Below, piece by piece: positions 45,750 through 57,412 of a stretch of 64,000 nucleotides of DNA. The notes below the pieces were generated by a model. The model ran no database searches, was not told the DNA's origin, and saw only the letters and a program-made list of their open reading frames with translations. Location of the stretch: positions 110,700,102 to 110,764,101 of the forward strand of contig NC_081861.1 of NCBI RefSeq assembly GCF_963259705.1, given 5' to 3'. Both the position numbers and the translations under genes were made by a program. Every line of letters begins with the position of its first letter. Position 1 is the first letter of the stretch. The DNA comes from Myotis daubentonii. Lineage: Eukaryota > Chordata > Mammalia > Chiroptera > Vespertilionidae.

Positions 45750-46086
45750 AAAGAGTCTATAAAGGGTAGAGACTAGAATGGACAAGGTTTGATGTGCTTT
45801 TCCATTGGGCTGTCTTCACAATGCTACTTAATAGAGTGTGGCAGGGATAGATTTCTTTTAGAACACTCTGGTGCCATCATTGGTTATTTACAACATCTGT
45901 TTTAAGTAACTGGTGTTCAGTCTGTACTAATTGTTAATTTCTTTGAATGTTAATAATGAAGTGTTACAAATAATGACTTATTGGAATCAAGAAAAATCCA
46001 ACCAAAACTTTACTACAGTCCAGTCTTGAAGAAAAAAAAAACCCAAATCAAAAGAGCAATGACACTTGCTATTATTTTCGTTATTG
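45750..46086. other. Intergenic sequence, nothing assigned
   Basis: Short AT-rich interval; the 46050-46086 end probably belongs to the L1 3' UTR fragment into which Ves 5 inserted. Confidence 0.45.
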
Positions 46087-46099
46087 CCATTTACTTTTT

Positions 46100-46317
46100 T
46101 AAAAAAATATATTTTATTGATTTTTTACAGAGAGGAAGAGAGAGGGACAGAGAGTCAGAAACATCGATGAGAGAGAAACATCGATCAGCCGCCTCCTACA
46201 CACCTCCTACTGGGAATGTGCCCGCAACCAAGGTACATGCCCTTGACCAGAATCGAACCTGGGACCTTTTAGTCCACAGGCCTACGCTCTATCCACTGAG
46301 CCAAACCAGTTAGGGCA
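46100..46317 (-). mobile_element. Ves SINE 5
   Basis: Minus-strand, little-diverged copy with ATATTTTATTGATTTTTTAC, GAGAGGGACAGAGAGTCAG, GAATCGAACCTGGGACC and CCAAACCAGTTAGGGC. The target duplication CCATTTACTTTTT lies at 46087-46099 and 46318-46330. Confidence 0.95.
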
Positions 46318-46330
46318 CCATTTACTTTTT

Positions 46331-46440
46331 AAACATTGTTTTACTAATGAATATTTGGCATACAATATTATATTAGTCTCAGATGCACAACATAGTCATT
46401 CAAAATGTATACATGTCACAATGTGATAATTTGGAGAAAA
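46331..46440 (-). repeat. L1 3' UTR fragment
   Basis: GGCATACAATATTATATTAG and CAGATGCACAACATAGTCAT are minus-strand L1 3' UTR motifs, related to 43550-43650. Confidence 0.7.
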
Positions 46441-48641
46441 CAATGCTTCTGCTTTGTGAAGCAAATGTAATTTGCAATAAATTACTCAAAAAGGTGAAAT
46501 TTAAAAAAACATAGTAAATGGGGAAAACTCAAACAAGATTTTCTGTTCCTTTCCCATCTCTTAATTTCACATTAGTAAACATAGCAATGGCAAGCTAACT
46601 ATTTCTAGTCTTTGTTGGCATTTGCTGCCCTCAATCATTAAGTAAATGGTGTTCTTCAGGACTAGATGAGTGTGCACACCTTTTTTAGTATTCAAAGAAT
46701 ACCAATTGTACTGGTACATAATTTTTTCAGTTTTTTTCTGCTTCACTTTGACTTACATTATAGCATACTAGTTCACAATTAGCATTAATAAGGTCACCTA
46801 AAAGAGCAACTTAAACTAATATCATTAAATATAGAAGAGCAAAACTAATCTCACGATTTTATTCTAATTACTCTGGCAAAGTTCTCACACATCATACTTT
46901 ATAAAACCATGACTACTTGGGATTATAAAATACTCAACACAACTTGACATTTTAAGTGGAAAATTGTGATAAGTATGTATTATCCTAATTTGTAACATAT
47001 TCATGCTTTTTGTCAGAAATTGCATTTCAAATAAACTTAATAAACTTTAGCAGCTAATGCTGTGCTATTCCATCCAAAAATATTCAAAATGAGTAGTCAG
47101 TATATAACAATACTTATGTTCAGAGAGTTAATTAAATCATTTTTATATTGTTATTTGAACACCCCTTTGTCTTTTAGAATACACACATACACACACAGTT
47201 ATTAACTGCCACATAGTATATAGCACATAAAATGAATATATGATTGTTAGGTGAATTCACTTAGGTGATTTACTTAAAAACACTTCTAAATTGGATTATA
47301 TAATAGAAAGTTAGAATGTTTTTATCAACTCTAGTGACACTGTTAAAACCCCAGCTACTTGTTAAATATAAGATGAGCAATATCTCAAATATATAGAAAA
47401 TTTACAATCATACCATAGTATATCAAAAACCATATTTAAATTACTTGATATAGTAATCCAATCTTTAGCTAATACCATATACCATACTTATTTAAATATC
47501 TTCAAGACATTATTTTTTTTTGTTTGGTGACATTTCCCTATGAATAGCTAATGTATGTATGAATTGACTTAAAGAACTAAATTCCATTTTTTTTCCTTAA
47601 AAGGAGATCATTATAACTAATCTGTTACCATTTTACTTTTCACAGAAAAGACTGAATGAAACAAAAATGTGTATTTAGTTCTTGACAAATCAAAATGGGT
47701 CACACTCCAACCAGGCACACTCAAAAACACTTAAATGTATGCCATCTGATATTGTCCTTTCACAAACAAGCCCACTGTATTCTATCCTAAATGGTGTTTC
47801 AGTCATGGATAAACGTCTTTATTTCCTCCTTCTTCCCAGATGATCAGCGATACTTTCCACTCTATCCTCAACATTAGCTAGCTTCAAATGTTCTTGGAAA
47901 CCTGATGAATAATACACATCTGGTTTTATTGTCTACATCAGTCAGTTAACTGCATAAATCCACAAAGACCTCTGGGGTAGAAAGACTTGTTCAGTTTGTT
48001 TTGGAGTGTATTTTACTGCTCATTAAAGAGGACATTAAAATTTAGGAGTCTCATTACCAAATATAATTGGATTTATTCAAATTAAATTCTGTAGCATGTA
48101 ACACTAATGGACCCCTTATGTCATTGAAATTATTCTATTCTGGATTATACTGTCATAAGAGTAATGGCATATCCTAGTAATAAATTGATACAGAACACTG
48201 GTAGGGTAGGCACAGGCTAATGTTATAAATGGATACAAGTAGACAATTGTCATAATTTGTTAATTTACTTGATGAGCACTAAAGTATTTCTATGCTGACA
48301 AAGGAAGCATGTAGTTGTTCATCTCTTTCTACTAGTGAACAGATAATGATCTGCTAGTTAGCACCTTCTAAGTCTCTGAAGCATATCTAAGAACAGAGCT
48401 GGAATGAAGTGAGATGCTTTTCAGACCTATTTTTGATAGCTGGCAATGTTTTGGTGTGCATGAAAAAAATAATTGGAATTAGAGTAGTAGAACATACAAA
48501 GATCTAGAACAGAAAAATAATCACTTGGAATCCAGATAATCTAGATATTCAATCACTTAGATCATCTTTTCTTATGTGCTAAGTTCATAAGAATGTGGGA
48601 ATTTTTTATAAAAAAAAGAAACTATAAATCTCACATTAGAA
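46441..48641. other. AT-rich intergenic sequence, nothing assigned
   Basis: 2.2 kb with no ORF, RNA or repeat that I can name. It looks like ordinary single-copy bat intergenic DNA. Confidence 0.5.
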
Positions 48642-49610
48642 TCCTATCTAATAAAAAAATAATATGCAAATTGATGGTCACTCCAACACACAAGATGGCC
48701 ACCCCCATGTGGACACAAGATGGCTGCTACAAGATGGCTGGCAGGAGAGTGCAGTTGGGGAATATCAGGCCTACAGGGGGAGGGCAGCAAGAGAGGACCA
48801 GGCCAGCAGGGGGAGGGCAGATGGGGGCAACCAGGCCAGCAGGGGAGGGCAGTTGGGGGGGACCAGACCAGCAGGGGAGGGCAGTTGGGGGGGACCAGAC
48901 CAGAAGGGGGAGGGCAGTTGGGGGGGGACCAGGCCAGCAGGGGAGGGCTTGGCGGGAACCAGGCCAGCAGGGGGAGGGCAGTTGGGGGGGACCAGGCCAG
49001 CAGGGGAAGGTTTGGGGGGGACCAGGCCAGCAGGGGAGGGCATTTGGGGGCAACCAGGACATCAGGGGGAGGGCAGTTGGAGGGGACCAGGCCAGCAGGG
49101 GGAGGGCAGTTGGAGGGGACCAGGCAAGCAGGGGAGGGCAGTTGGGGGAAACTAGGCCAGCAGGGGAGGGAAGTTGGGGGGACCAGACCAGCAGGGGAGG
49201 GCAGTTGGGGGGACCAGGCCAGCAGGGGGAGGGCAATTGGAGAGGACCAGAAAGAGAGGACCAGGCCAGCAGGGGAGGGCAGCTGGGGGCAATTGGGCCA
49301 GCAGGGTAACAGTTAGGTGTCTGTCAGGCTGGCAGGGGAGTGGTTATGGTCTGATCAGGCTGGCAGGCAGAAGCCGTTAGGGGCAATCAGGCAGGCAGGC
49401 AGGTGAGCAGTTGGGAGCCAGCAGTCCTGAATTGTGAGAGGGATGTCTGACTCCCCATTTAGGCCCGATCTCACACCGGGCAGGTAGACATCCCTAAACG
49501 GGTAGTCGGACATCCCTCGAGGGGTCCCAGATTGGAGAAGGTGCAGGCTGGGCTGAGGGACATACCTTCCCCGCCCCCCTGTGCGTAAATTTCGTGCACC
49601 GGGCCTCTAG
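48642..49610 (+). mobile_element. Non-autonomous Helitron 1 (Helibat type) with internal minisatellite
   Basis: 5' end TCCTATCTAATAAAAAAATA with TATGCAAATTG close behind. The 3' end has a subterminal hairpin (GTGCGTAAATTTCGTGCAC) then CGGGCCTCTAG at 49610. The left flank ends in A, as expected for A/T insertion. It encodes no Rep/helicase; the overlapping long frames come from the minisatellite. Confidence 0.92.
48780..49310 (+). repeat. Minisatellite inside Helitron 1
   Basis: About 16 copies of a 31-34-bp G-rich unit (ACCAGGCCAGCAGGGG + AGGGCAGTTGGGGG). Length varies by runs of G. Because the unit lacks stops, all frames on both strands are open for 90-240 codons; I do not consider these coding. 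Confidence 0.93.
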
Positions 49611-50565
49611 TCTACACTAATAAAAGAGAAAAATGGTAATTGGCGTACGGCGATACCCTTTTCATTGGCTAATCAGGGCTATATGCAAATTAACTGCCAA
49701 CTAAGATTGGCAGTTAACTGCCAACAAGATGGCGGTTAATTTGCATATGCAGGCACAATGCAGGGAGGTGAAAGGGAAAGCAGGAAGAAGCCCCCTGCCA
49801 CTGACAGTGATCGGAAACCCAGGGGGGAGCTAAGAGCTGGGGGGCAGGGCAAAGGTGGCCATGGGGCCGCCTTTGCCCTGCCCCCGAGCCATGATCGGAG
49901 AATCAGGAGCCTTTGCTGCCCTGGCCAGTGATAGCAGGAAGTAGGGGTGGAGCCAGCGATGGGAGCTGGACACGGTCGAAGCTGGCAGTCCCGGGAGCTA
50001 GGGGTCCCTTGCCTGGGCCTAAAGCGAAGCCCACGATCGCAGGGCCGCTGCAGCTGCAGGTCCCCGCTGCCCAGGCCGGACGCCTAGGCCAGAGGCGTTA
50101 GGCCTGGGCAGGGGTGGAGCCTGCAACCGCGGGGAGCTGGGGGTCCCCTGCCCAGGCCTGACACCTCTGCCGGATGCCTCAGGCCTGGTCAAGGGGCCGA
50201 TCCGGTGATTGGTGATCGGAGGGTGATGAGGGTCAACTCCTCTGGCCGAGGCATCAGGCCTGGGCGGGGGCCAGAGCCAGTGATCGGGGGGAGATGGGGG
50301 TCCCCTGTCCAAGCCTGACACCTCTGGCGGAGGCGTCAGGCCTGGGCAAGGGGCAGAGCCAGCAATCGGAGGGGTCTGGGGGTCCCCTGCCCAGGCCTGA
50401 CACCTCTGGCCCAGGCGTCAGGCTGGGCAAGGGGCCGATCCTGCGATTGGAGGGTGATGGGGGTCAATGTCTGAGGGCTCCCAGTATGTGAGAGGGGGCA
50501 GGCTGGGCTGAGGGACACTCCCCCCCACACACCCAATGCACAAATTTCGTGCACCAGGCCCCTAG
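49611..50565 (+). mobile_element. Non-autonomous Helitron 2, abutting Helitron 1
   Basis: Starts TCTACACTAATAAAAGAG immediately after the CTAG of Helitron 1, with CATTGGCTAATCAGGGC and TATGCAAATTAACTGCC near the 5' end. It ends with a hairpin-like ACAAATTTCGTGCACC and GGCCCCTAG (50565) followed by T. The interior (50100-50490) holds three to four imperfect copies of a 110-120-bp GC-rich unit (CCCAGGCCTGACACCTCTGG). Confidence 0.9.
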
Positions 50566-51703
50566 TTCTTAAATAATAGGCATAAAAAAACAGGCACAGC
50601 AGGCATAACAATATTGCTATGGGAAGACCAATTTGACAGGAAAGAGTACACAATAGATGATGAATGATATATGGCAGAAAGACAATAGGGAGGACATTAC
50701 AATAACCCAAGGATGAGTTAATAAAGGGCCATACTAGGGTGGATAGCAAAAAGAATGAAGCAATATTTTAAAAATCTGAGCAATATTTAAGAGAAAAAAT
50801 ATAGGTAACTCAGTGGACATAGAAGAAAAGGAGATGAACGAGTTAAAATATCTTCAATTGTCTAACCCGGAATATTGAAAAAGTGACAGATATAATATAA
50901 ATAGAAAGTGAAAAGTTAAGGAAATGTTTATTTCCATTTCCATTTCAGACATTTTGAATTGGAGATGTCAGTGTAGTATTCAGTTGGATATGTCCTGTAC
51001 GGTACTGCAATGCATTTAAGAGTTCATACATAAGTTGATTTGGGAGTCATTTGCATGGAGCAAGAATGAAGACATAAGAAAGCACAAGCAAGAGTGGGCT
51101 GAGTATGGAGTTTAGGGTACATACAATTAGGTGGTACAATGAGAAGATGTAAACAAAAGCTATAAAGATGGAGTGGCAAGAGAAATAGAAGTATGAGGAA
51201 AGGAAAATGCCATCATATTCAAGAAATGTGTGTGTTCCTGGGAAAAGTCGGGCTGGTTATAAGCATTGAGAAATACAGAAATGTTTATTAGATTTAGAAG
51301 ACCACTAGTAATTTTTGAATGAATTGGGAGCAGAAGTCAGTCAGCTGGAACTTGATAGAGAATTAATATGTAAGGGAAAGAGGAGACAGGAAGTATTTGG
51401 CAGTGAAATGAAAGAGAGTTTGGATAAAAGGTAGAAGTAAAAATCATTTAGATCATTATGGCCAACACAAAATAAAGTCCTTAGAATAAACAAGTACATT
51501 TCTTTGTTAGACCATTGTTAGAAAGTGAAGTCAGTAGTTTTCATTACTGTGAGGTTTTTTGGGGGGAAGTTAAAATTACTTATATTCCACATTTTCTTTG
51601 AGTAATGCTTCAGGGAAGATGGTTTCATGTTAAGAGGACAAAGTAGAAATTATTGAATGAATGAGCAAAGGGGAGAAACAAAGCACTGAATAGAAGATTT
51701 ATA

Positions 51704-51705
<2 letters not shown>
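50566..51705. other. Intergenic sequence, nothing assigned
   Basis: AT-rich DNA without ORFs or a repeat that I can name. Confidence 0.5.

Positions 51706-51745
<40 letters not shown>
51706..51745. repeat. (TA)n microsatellite
   Basis: About 20 uninterrupted TA units. Confidence 0.95.
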
Positions 51746-51749
<4 letters not shown>

Positions 51750-51774
51750 AATAAGATCAGTGTTGTAATACAAA

Positions 51775-51786
51775 CATGCACGCATG

Positions 51787-51821
<35 letters not shown>
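51775..51821. repeat. Alternating (CG/CA)n tract
   Basis: ACATGCACGCATGCGCGCGC followed by (CA)14-15: an unbroken purine-pyrimidine alternation. Confidence 0.95.
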
Positions 51822-51822
<1 letters not shown>

Positions 51823-52793
51823 TAGAATCTGGTAAGCTGATTCCTCATAAATCAGAACACTGAATATCAACTTATGTGTGATTTTTCCTTGTTTTGGTTG
51901 AACTAATGTTATATTAATAAGCAATTTTTTTAATCAAATTTTACTAAAAGGTTGTCACTCAATTTCAGAGCTAAAGGTTCTTCATCTATCATTTTTAAGC
52001 ATCTGAGAGTCTGGCTTTATCATCTCATTTACTAGTGAGAAAACAGAAGCTAATAAGTTAAGTTCCTTCCTCAGAATGTCACAGTGAGTCAGGGAGAAAA
52101 TCATGGCTTATACCCAAATTATGTGCCTTCTACTGCGACAAGATCATGCAGTCCCTTCAACAAGTCTATGCAAACTTATTTCAATCTCACTTACAGCACT
52201 AATTAGCAAGCATCATGTATAATTTGGTATCGGGACTAGTAAATGTGGACTGTTTCTCACATTAGTATTCAGAAATTTGATTAATCTGCCTGAGTTGAGG
52301 TAATGTTTTCTTCAAATAAAATTAATTAAAACATTTTAAAATACAGGGCTTTCCTTCTTCTCTACCTAATATGACATCCAAAATATGAGGAACTTAAGTC
52401 TAATTCAAACTGCAATGGATAAATCAAAATTTACTATTCTAAACAAGGTATTCAAAGAACCATTTGGTTAATAGATAGCCATTATTTTAAATAAAATTAC
52501 CTAGCATAATTCATAATTGTATCAGATCAAACTGAAATTAATAAGCAAGAAGTTTTCTGTAATTTTTTCTCCATTGTTTGTTTTGTTGGGAGTGGGTAGA
52601 TCACCATGGAAACAGAGGCCTTCTCAGACAGGTACATATTCATAGCTGAAGTGGTTTGTAATTAGTTCTACTTCTGCTGATGGAAAAAAAAAATAAAACA
52701 ACAGCAATTTCCTCATAAGACTAACATTTTCCAAGTATCACCCAAGATGGCCTTTACCGGGATGCACTTCGACTCCCATTCCCATGCCTAATA
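51822..52793. other. Intergenic sequence, nothing assigned
   Basis: No ORF or known repeat recognised. Confidence 0.5.
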
Positions 52794-52801
52794 CCCTAGG
52801 G

Positions 52802-53013
52802 CAGTGGTCGGCAAACTCATTAGTCAACAGAGCCAAATATCAACAGTACAATGATTGAAATTTCTTTTGAGAGCCAAATTTTTTAAACTTAAACTATATA
52901 GGTAGGTACATTGTTATTAACTTAATTAGGGTATTCCTAAGGCTTAGGAAGAGCCACACTCAAGGGGCCAAAGAGCCGTATGTGGCTCACGAGCCGCAGT
53001 TTGCCGATCAAGG
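52802..53013. mobile_element. Non-autonomous hAT element (MITE) 1
   Basis: 212 bp with inverted ends CAGTGGTCGGCAAACTC / CAGTTTGCCGATCAAGG and an exact 8-bp target duplication CCCTAGGG (52794-52801, 53014-53021), the length typical of hAT. There is no transposase. The internal GAGCCAAAT...GAGCCGTATGTGGCTC pairing is typical of bat hAT MITEs. Confidence 0.95.
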
Positions 53014-53021
53014 CCCTAGGG

Positions 53022-54050
53022 CCTCCTATGTTCTATTTTATGCAAGCATGCCTATCATTTGGCATTCCATATCCTTTCTAGTCCCCATGAAAAACACCTG
53101 AATTTCTGTTTCCATGCCTTTATTTAGTCTTTCTACTTATCAGGAATTTTATTGCCACCTCCCTAATTATAAATATTATTCAATGTTCATATAAATTCCC
53201 ATCTGTCTTAAGAAATGCTTTAAATACTTTTGAATTCATTAATATCTCTCTCCTCTAAATTTATATTGTTTCATTCCACACTTCATTTAACAACATATCT
53301 TAACAATCATAACATAACACAAATGATTATATCATTTCCTTTACAGTAGTCCCCTTGTTGAAGGATAATTTTCACAGGAAAAGATAAAATCATGAATCTC
53401 ATATAGATTTTAAATGAACACCTTGTAAAGATACCAATTAATGAGAAAACTTAATATGTCACAACTATTTAAAGGAGAAACTAAAGGATAGATACATATA
53501 TAGATCAATATTGGAATGAATTGACAAATATAGGCAAAATCAGCTTCTAGCACTCTGGGGAATGGATTCAAATTGAATCTCTGAGACAGAATTTGCATTT
53601 CTATAGGAAGAAATTAATTTCATTTTATCAATTACCTATAATTCCCATAATTGTAATATAGCTCCCATTGAATCTGAATCGGATAACCCCAAACTTTGTA
53701 CTGCAAACAATACATCATTTTCCAGTGGAAAAAAAATTTTCTTACACATTTTAGAGTCTGGACTCTTGTTCCAAGAGACTTTGATTATTCAAAATAGTTT
53801 CATAATCTCTTTTAGATTCTTCAATAATCAGTGGAATATTTTTAAAGTAGGATTTGTGATGTCATCTTTGTCATTTGAAGGTTTACGTGATTGAAAAAAG
53901 TCAAGTTATAATGCCATGTCTTTGAAAAAGGTGAATGATCAAGCCTGAAATGGCATTATGCCTGGTTATAAAATAATAAAAATGTTTGGGTGACCCAGGC
54001 AATAATTTGAAAGGAAGTTCTAAATGAATAATTTTAAAAATATTTAAGTG
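53022..54050. other. AT-rich intergenic sequence, nothing assigned
   Basis: No ORF or repeat recognised. Confidence 0.5.
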
Positions 54051-54722
54051 CTAGGGTCCCAGTGCACCTTGAAAAGAACGTGGGCTGCAAGGCTGTGGTG
54101 GGCACAGGGGTGGGTCTTGGCCCATCCTCCGTGCCCCTGCCCAGTCCTTCCCGCTGCAGCCCCCAGTTCCCTGTCTGCTGGTAGCCCTGCTCCTGCCACC
54201 ACCGCTCCCAATTGCTGACGGCACTGGCCCTGCTCCCACCCTCAGACAGTGCAGAGTGATTGGGGCCAGTGCCAGCAGCGGGTGCAAGCAGGGCTAGTGC
54301 TGTCAGCAGGTATGAGCAGTGGCTGCTGCCCCAATTACCCCTCAGGAGGAGCGGGAAGTGGAGAAACCCTAGGGGTGATTGGAACTGGCGCCAGGCACCA
54401 GCAGTGGTGCGAGCGGGGCCAGCACTGGCAGCAGGTGTGGGTGCTAGGCAAGACCACAGCATGCAGGAGCAAAGAATTTTCAGTAACCACAGGAGTCTCA
54501 CCCTGATGACAGTGACTGCCACCCTGCCTTGGTCTGGTGCCCTGCTCACCTTCTCCACTATCTCACCGCGGCCAATGCCTGCCATGTTCCGCACTCTGCT
54601 GCCTGCTGCTGACCCCCACCATGTTCCATGCATGCCCCCAGGTGGTCACCGCACGTCATAGCGACCGATTATTCAGTTGTTCTGCCTTTCAGTCTATTTG
54701 CATATTAGCCTTTTATTACATA
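54051..54722 (-). mobile_element. Non-autonomous Helitron 3 with unfamiliar interior
   Basis: Minus strand. The right end (GCATATTAGCCTTTTATTACA) is the complement of the Helibat 5' end, and the left end CTAGGGTCCCAGTGCAC is the complement of a GTGCAC...CTAG 3' end. The interior (about 54080-54640) is GC-rich and unlike the interiors of the other copies; it includes imperfect repeats around GGGGCCAGCACTGGCAGCAG. A 199-codon minus-strand frame crosses the interior but has no motif that I know. Confidence 0.82.
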
Positions 54723-54854
54723 TAAAAAGCCTCACTATTTCAATTAAATTTAACCAAAACATAACAGACTCACAATAGCTGCCAAACAAGTATGGGATAA
54801 AATGATGAATTCATATTCAGGTCTTAGAAAATAAAATTAAAACTTTATTGTTGA

Positions 54855-55164
54855 CTAGAGGCCTGGTACACAAAATTTGTGCACTGGGGGAGGTGTCCCT
54901 CAGCCTGGACTGCACCCTCTCACAGTCTGGGAGCCTTCGGGGGATGTCCGACTGACAGCTTGGTCCCGCTCCCCACCTAAGCCATCAGTCAGACATCCTT
55001 AGCGCTGTCACGGAGAAGGGAAACGCTCCTGACACTGCCGCTACCCTCACCACAAGGGGGCAGCTCCTTCATTGAGTGTCTTCCCTCGGTGGTCAATGTG
55101 TGTCATAGCAACCAGTTGTTCTGCCGTTCAATCAATTTGCATATTAGCCTTTTATTATATAGGA
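54855..55164 (-). mobile_element. Non-autonomous Helitron 4 (Helibat type, compact)
   Basis: 310 bp. The plus strand starts CTAGAGGCCTGGTACACAAA and ends CTTTTATTATATAGGA (complement of TCCTATATAATAAAAG). The hairpin GTGCACAAATTTTGTG precedes the minus-strand CTAG. Flanking bases A and T fit Helitron insertion. Confidence 0.95.
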
Positions 55165-55414
55165 TATCACACCCCCCTCTGTTTATCCTCTATGTACAGT
55201 GTATAGTTATAACTAGTACTAGTAAATGTTTTGCTTGTGGACATAAATAACCATTCATTGGTGTTCCATGACACTTCACAGAAGAAGAAAAATATTATGA
55301 AATTATTCATTTCTTACATTATTATTTTTACCTTCTACTGTTGAATATAGTATGGCTGTTTTCAAACAATTCAGAATTCAGAAATATATAAAAAGAATAT
55401 TAGGACTGATTTCT

Positions 55415-55633
55415 CTTTTTTAATATATTTTATTGATTTTTTACAAAGAGGAAGAGAGAGGGATAGAGAATTAGAAACATTGATGAGAGAGAAACATCTA
55501 TCAGCTGCTTCTTGCTCATCTCCTACTAGGGATGTGGCCGAAACAAAGGTACATGCCCTTGACTGGAATCAAACCTGGGACCTTTCAGTCCGCAGGCCGA
55601 TGCTCTATCCACTGAGCCAAACTGGGTAAGGCA
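55415..55633 (-). mobile_element. Ves SINE 6
   Basis: Minus-strand copy: ATATATTTTATTGATTTTTT, GAGGAAGAGAGAGGGATAG, CAGTCCGCAGGCCGATGC and CCAAACTGGGTAAGGC. GACTGATTTCT flanks it (55404-55414, 55634-55644). Confidence 0.95.
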
Positions 55634-55644
55634 GACTGATTTCT

Positions 55645-56487
55645 TTTTCATTGTTATTTTCCACAGTTGACTAAAAACCTGTTTATCTGGGTTCTATCCA
55701 TACTTGTTTATTTGCTCTATTGAATTTACAAAAACATTAATTATGATTTGAGGTAAAGTGAAGTTTAGACTTTAGCCCGTCAATTGTTTAATAAACATGT
55801 ATTGATTTCCTATGTCATAATATGTGTTATATTGTGCTGGGTGAGGCATAACAACAACAACAACAAAAGTAAGAAAACAAACAGAAGAAAAACTTCTAAT
55901 TCATGGCCCCAATCCTCAATGAGCAAAAATTTCACAATCTTACTAAGGTGGAAAATTTAACATACATACAATTATTAGAATACAGTTAAGTAGAATGGTA
56001 CAGATAACTGAAAATATTAATAAGAACATATCTGGAATACATTGGATTCATCAGGAAGGCAGCATTAAAAACAGAGAAAATCACCATGAACAAAAATAAA
56101 TGCTGGACAAAGGACTGCTGAAATAGCCAAAATGATTGCAGTTACTTTATAGATGAAATACTTCTCTACATTTACCTTAGAGAAAACTACCTATTGCCAT
56201 TGGGAAGTTCTATTTAAATCTATTATATTAAAGCTGACTTTAATTTCATTGACACCAATAGAAGTCAGTTTTTTGTTTAATTAATTACTTAATTAGTTAA
56301 TTAATTCTCTTGCTATAGTTTAGTAGGCCATTGACATTTGAAGAAGAGATATAACTTACTCTATGGGGGAATTCTCAAGGGTTTCCAAAAGCACTCATAC
56401 CGTAGGATGTAACTACTAGTATTCCACTGCCAATCTAGATCTAGAATTTGTTGTGAAAATACTTGAGTGAAGTTTGATTTAAAAAAA
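55645..56487. other. Intergenic sequence, nothing assigned
   Basis: AT-rich with a short (AAC)n near 55850-55866; otherwise nothing recognised. Confidence 0.5.
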
Positions 56488-56498
56488 CATTAGTTTGG

Positions 56499-56718
56499 CC
56501 CTGACCGGTTTGGCTCAGTGGATAGAGCGTCGGCCTGCGGACTCATGGGTCCCAGGTTCGATTCCAGTCAAGGGCATGTACCTTGGTTGCAGGCACATAG
56601 TGTGCAGGAGGCAGCTGATCGATGTTTCTCTGTCATTGATGTTTCTAACTCTCTATTCCTCTCCCTTCCTCTCTGTAAAAAATCCATAAAATATTTAGAA
56701 AAAAACAAAAACAAAAAG
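56499..56718 (+). mobile_element. Ves SINE 7
   Basis: Plus-strand, near-consensus copy: CCCTGACCGGTTTGGCTC, GATAGAGCGTCGGCCTGCGG, CCAGGTTCGATTCCAG (B box) and CCTTCCTCTCTG, then an A-rich tail. The target duplication CATTAGTTTGG lies at 56488-56498 and 56719-56729. Confidence 0.96.
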
Positions 56719-56729
56719 CATTAGTTTGG

Positions 56730-57203
56730 CACTTAATATACTGCCTGGTGAAATATTGTACCATGTGTATTACTGCTAATGTGTTTTATTCTGATCTGAT
56801 TGTCAGCTGTTGTAAAATTCCCTAAAATTTAAAATGTCTTCTGTGTACTGGCTTTGATAAAAGACTGTACTTAAATACAATGAAAGAAAAATATTTCTAA
56901 AAGGTTTGCATTGAAGTGAATTCCAGTTATGTATTAAATATAAACCTTTATCAGATATGGAGGAATAAAAACATATCTCCATGGGTGAAAATACAATCCT
57001 TCCATTGTTTTATGGACTCATAGTTTTTACAAATATTTTATAGTTATAAAATCAATTTCCATTTTGAGTTTGATAAACCAAATCTAGCATGTTTATGTTC
57101 ACCTCCATTCTTTGAAGGCCAGCATTCCTCAGGGTAGAGAAGTCCAATAGAGCTGAGAAGCTCTATAAATACATACAGCTCAGAATGAAACCTTAAACTT
57201 TTT
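56730..57203. other. Intergenic sequence, nothing assigned
   Basis: About 470 bp of AT-rich sequence between two Ves SINEs, with no ORF or repeat recognised. Confidence 0.45.
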
Positions 57204-57412
57204 TTGAGACATGTTTATATTGATTTTGGAGAAAGAGGAAGGGAGAGGGAGAAATACATTGATGTGTGAGAGAAACATCAGTTGCCTCCTGTATGCACCC
57301 CGACTGGGGATCAAACCTGAAATCTTGGTGTGTGCCCTGACTGGGAGTCAAACCCACAACCTTTCAGTACATGAGATGATGCTCTAACTAACTGAGCCAC
57401 ACCAGTCAAGGC
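57204..57412 (-). mobile_element. Ves SINE 8
   Basis: Minus-strand, diverged copy: GAGAAAGAGGAAGGGAGAGG, GCACCCCGACTGGGGATC, ACTGAGCCACACCAGTCAAG. Short AAACTTTT flanks are seen on both sides. Confidence 0.9.

Noticed and set aside
48593..49316. Overlapping 163-238-codon plus-strand frames and 169-codon minus-strand frame, Gly/Gln/Pro-rich
   Set aside because: Produced by the stop-free minisatellite inside a Helitron; every frame is open.
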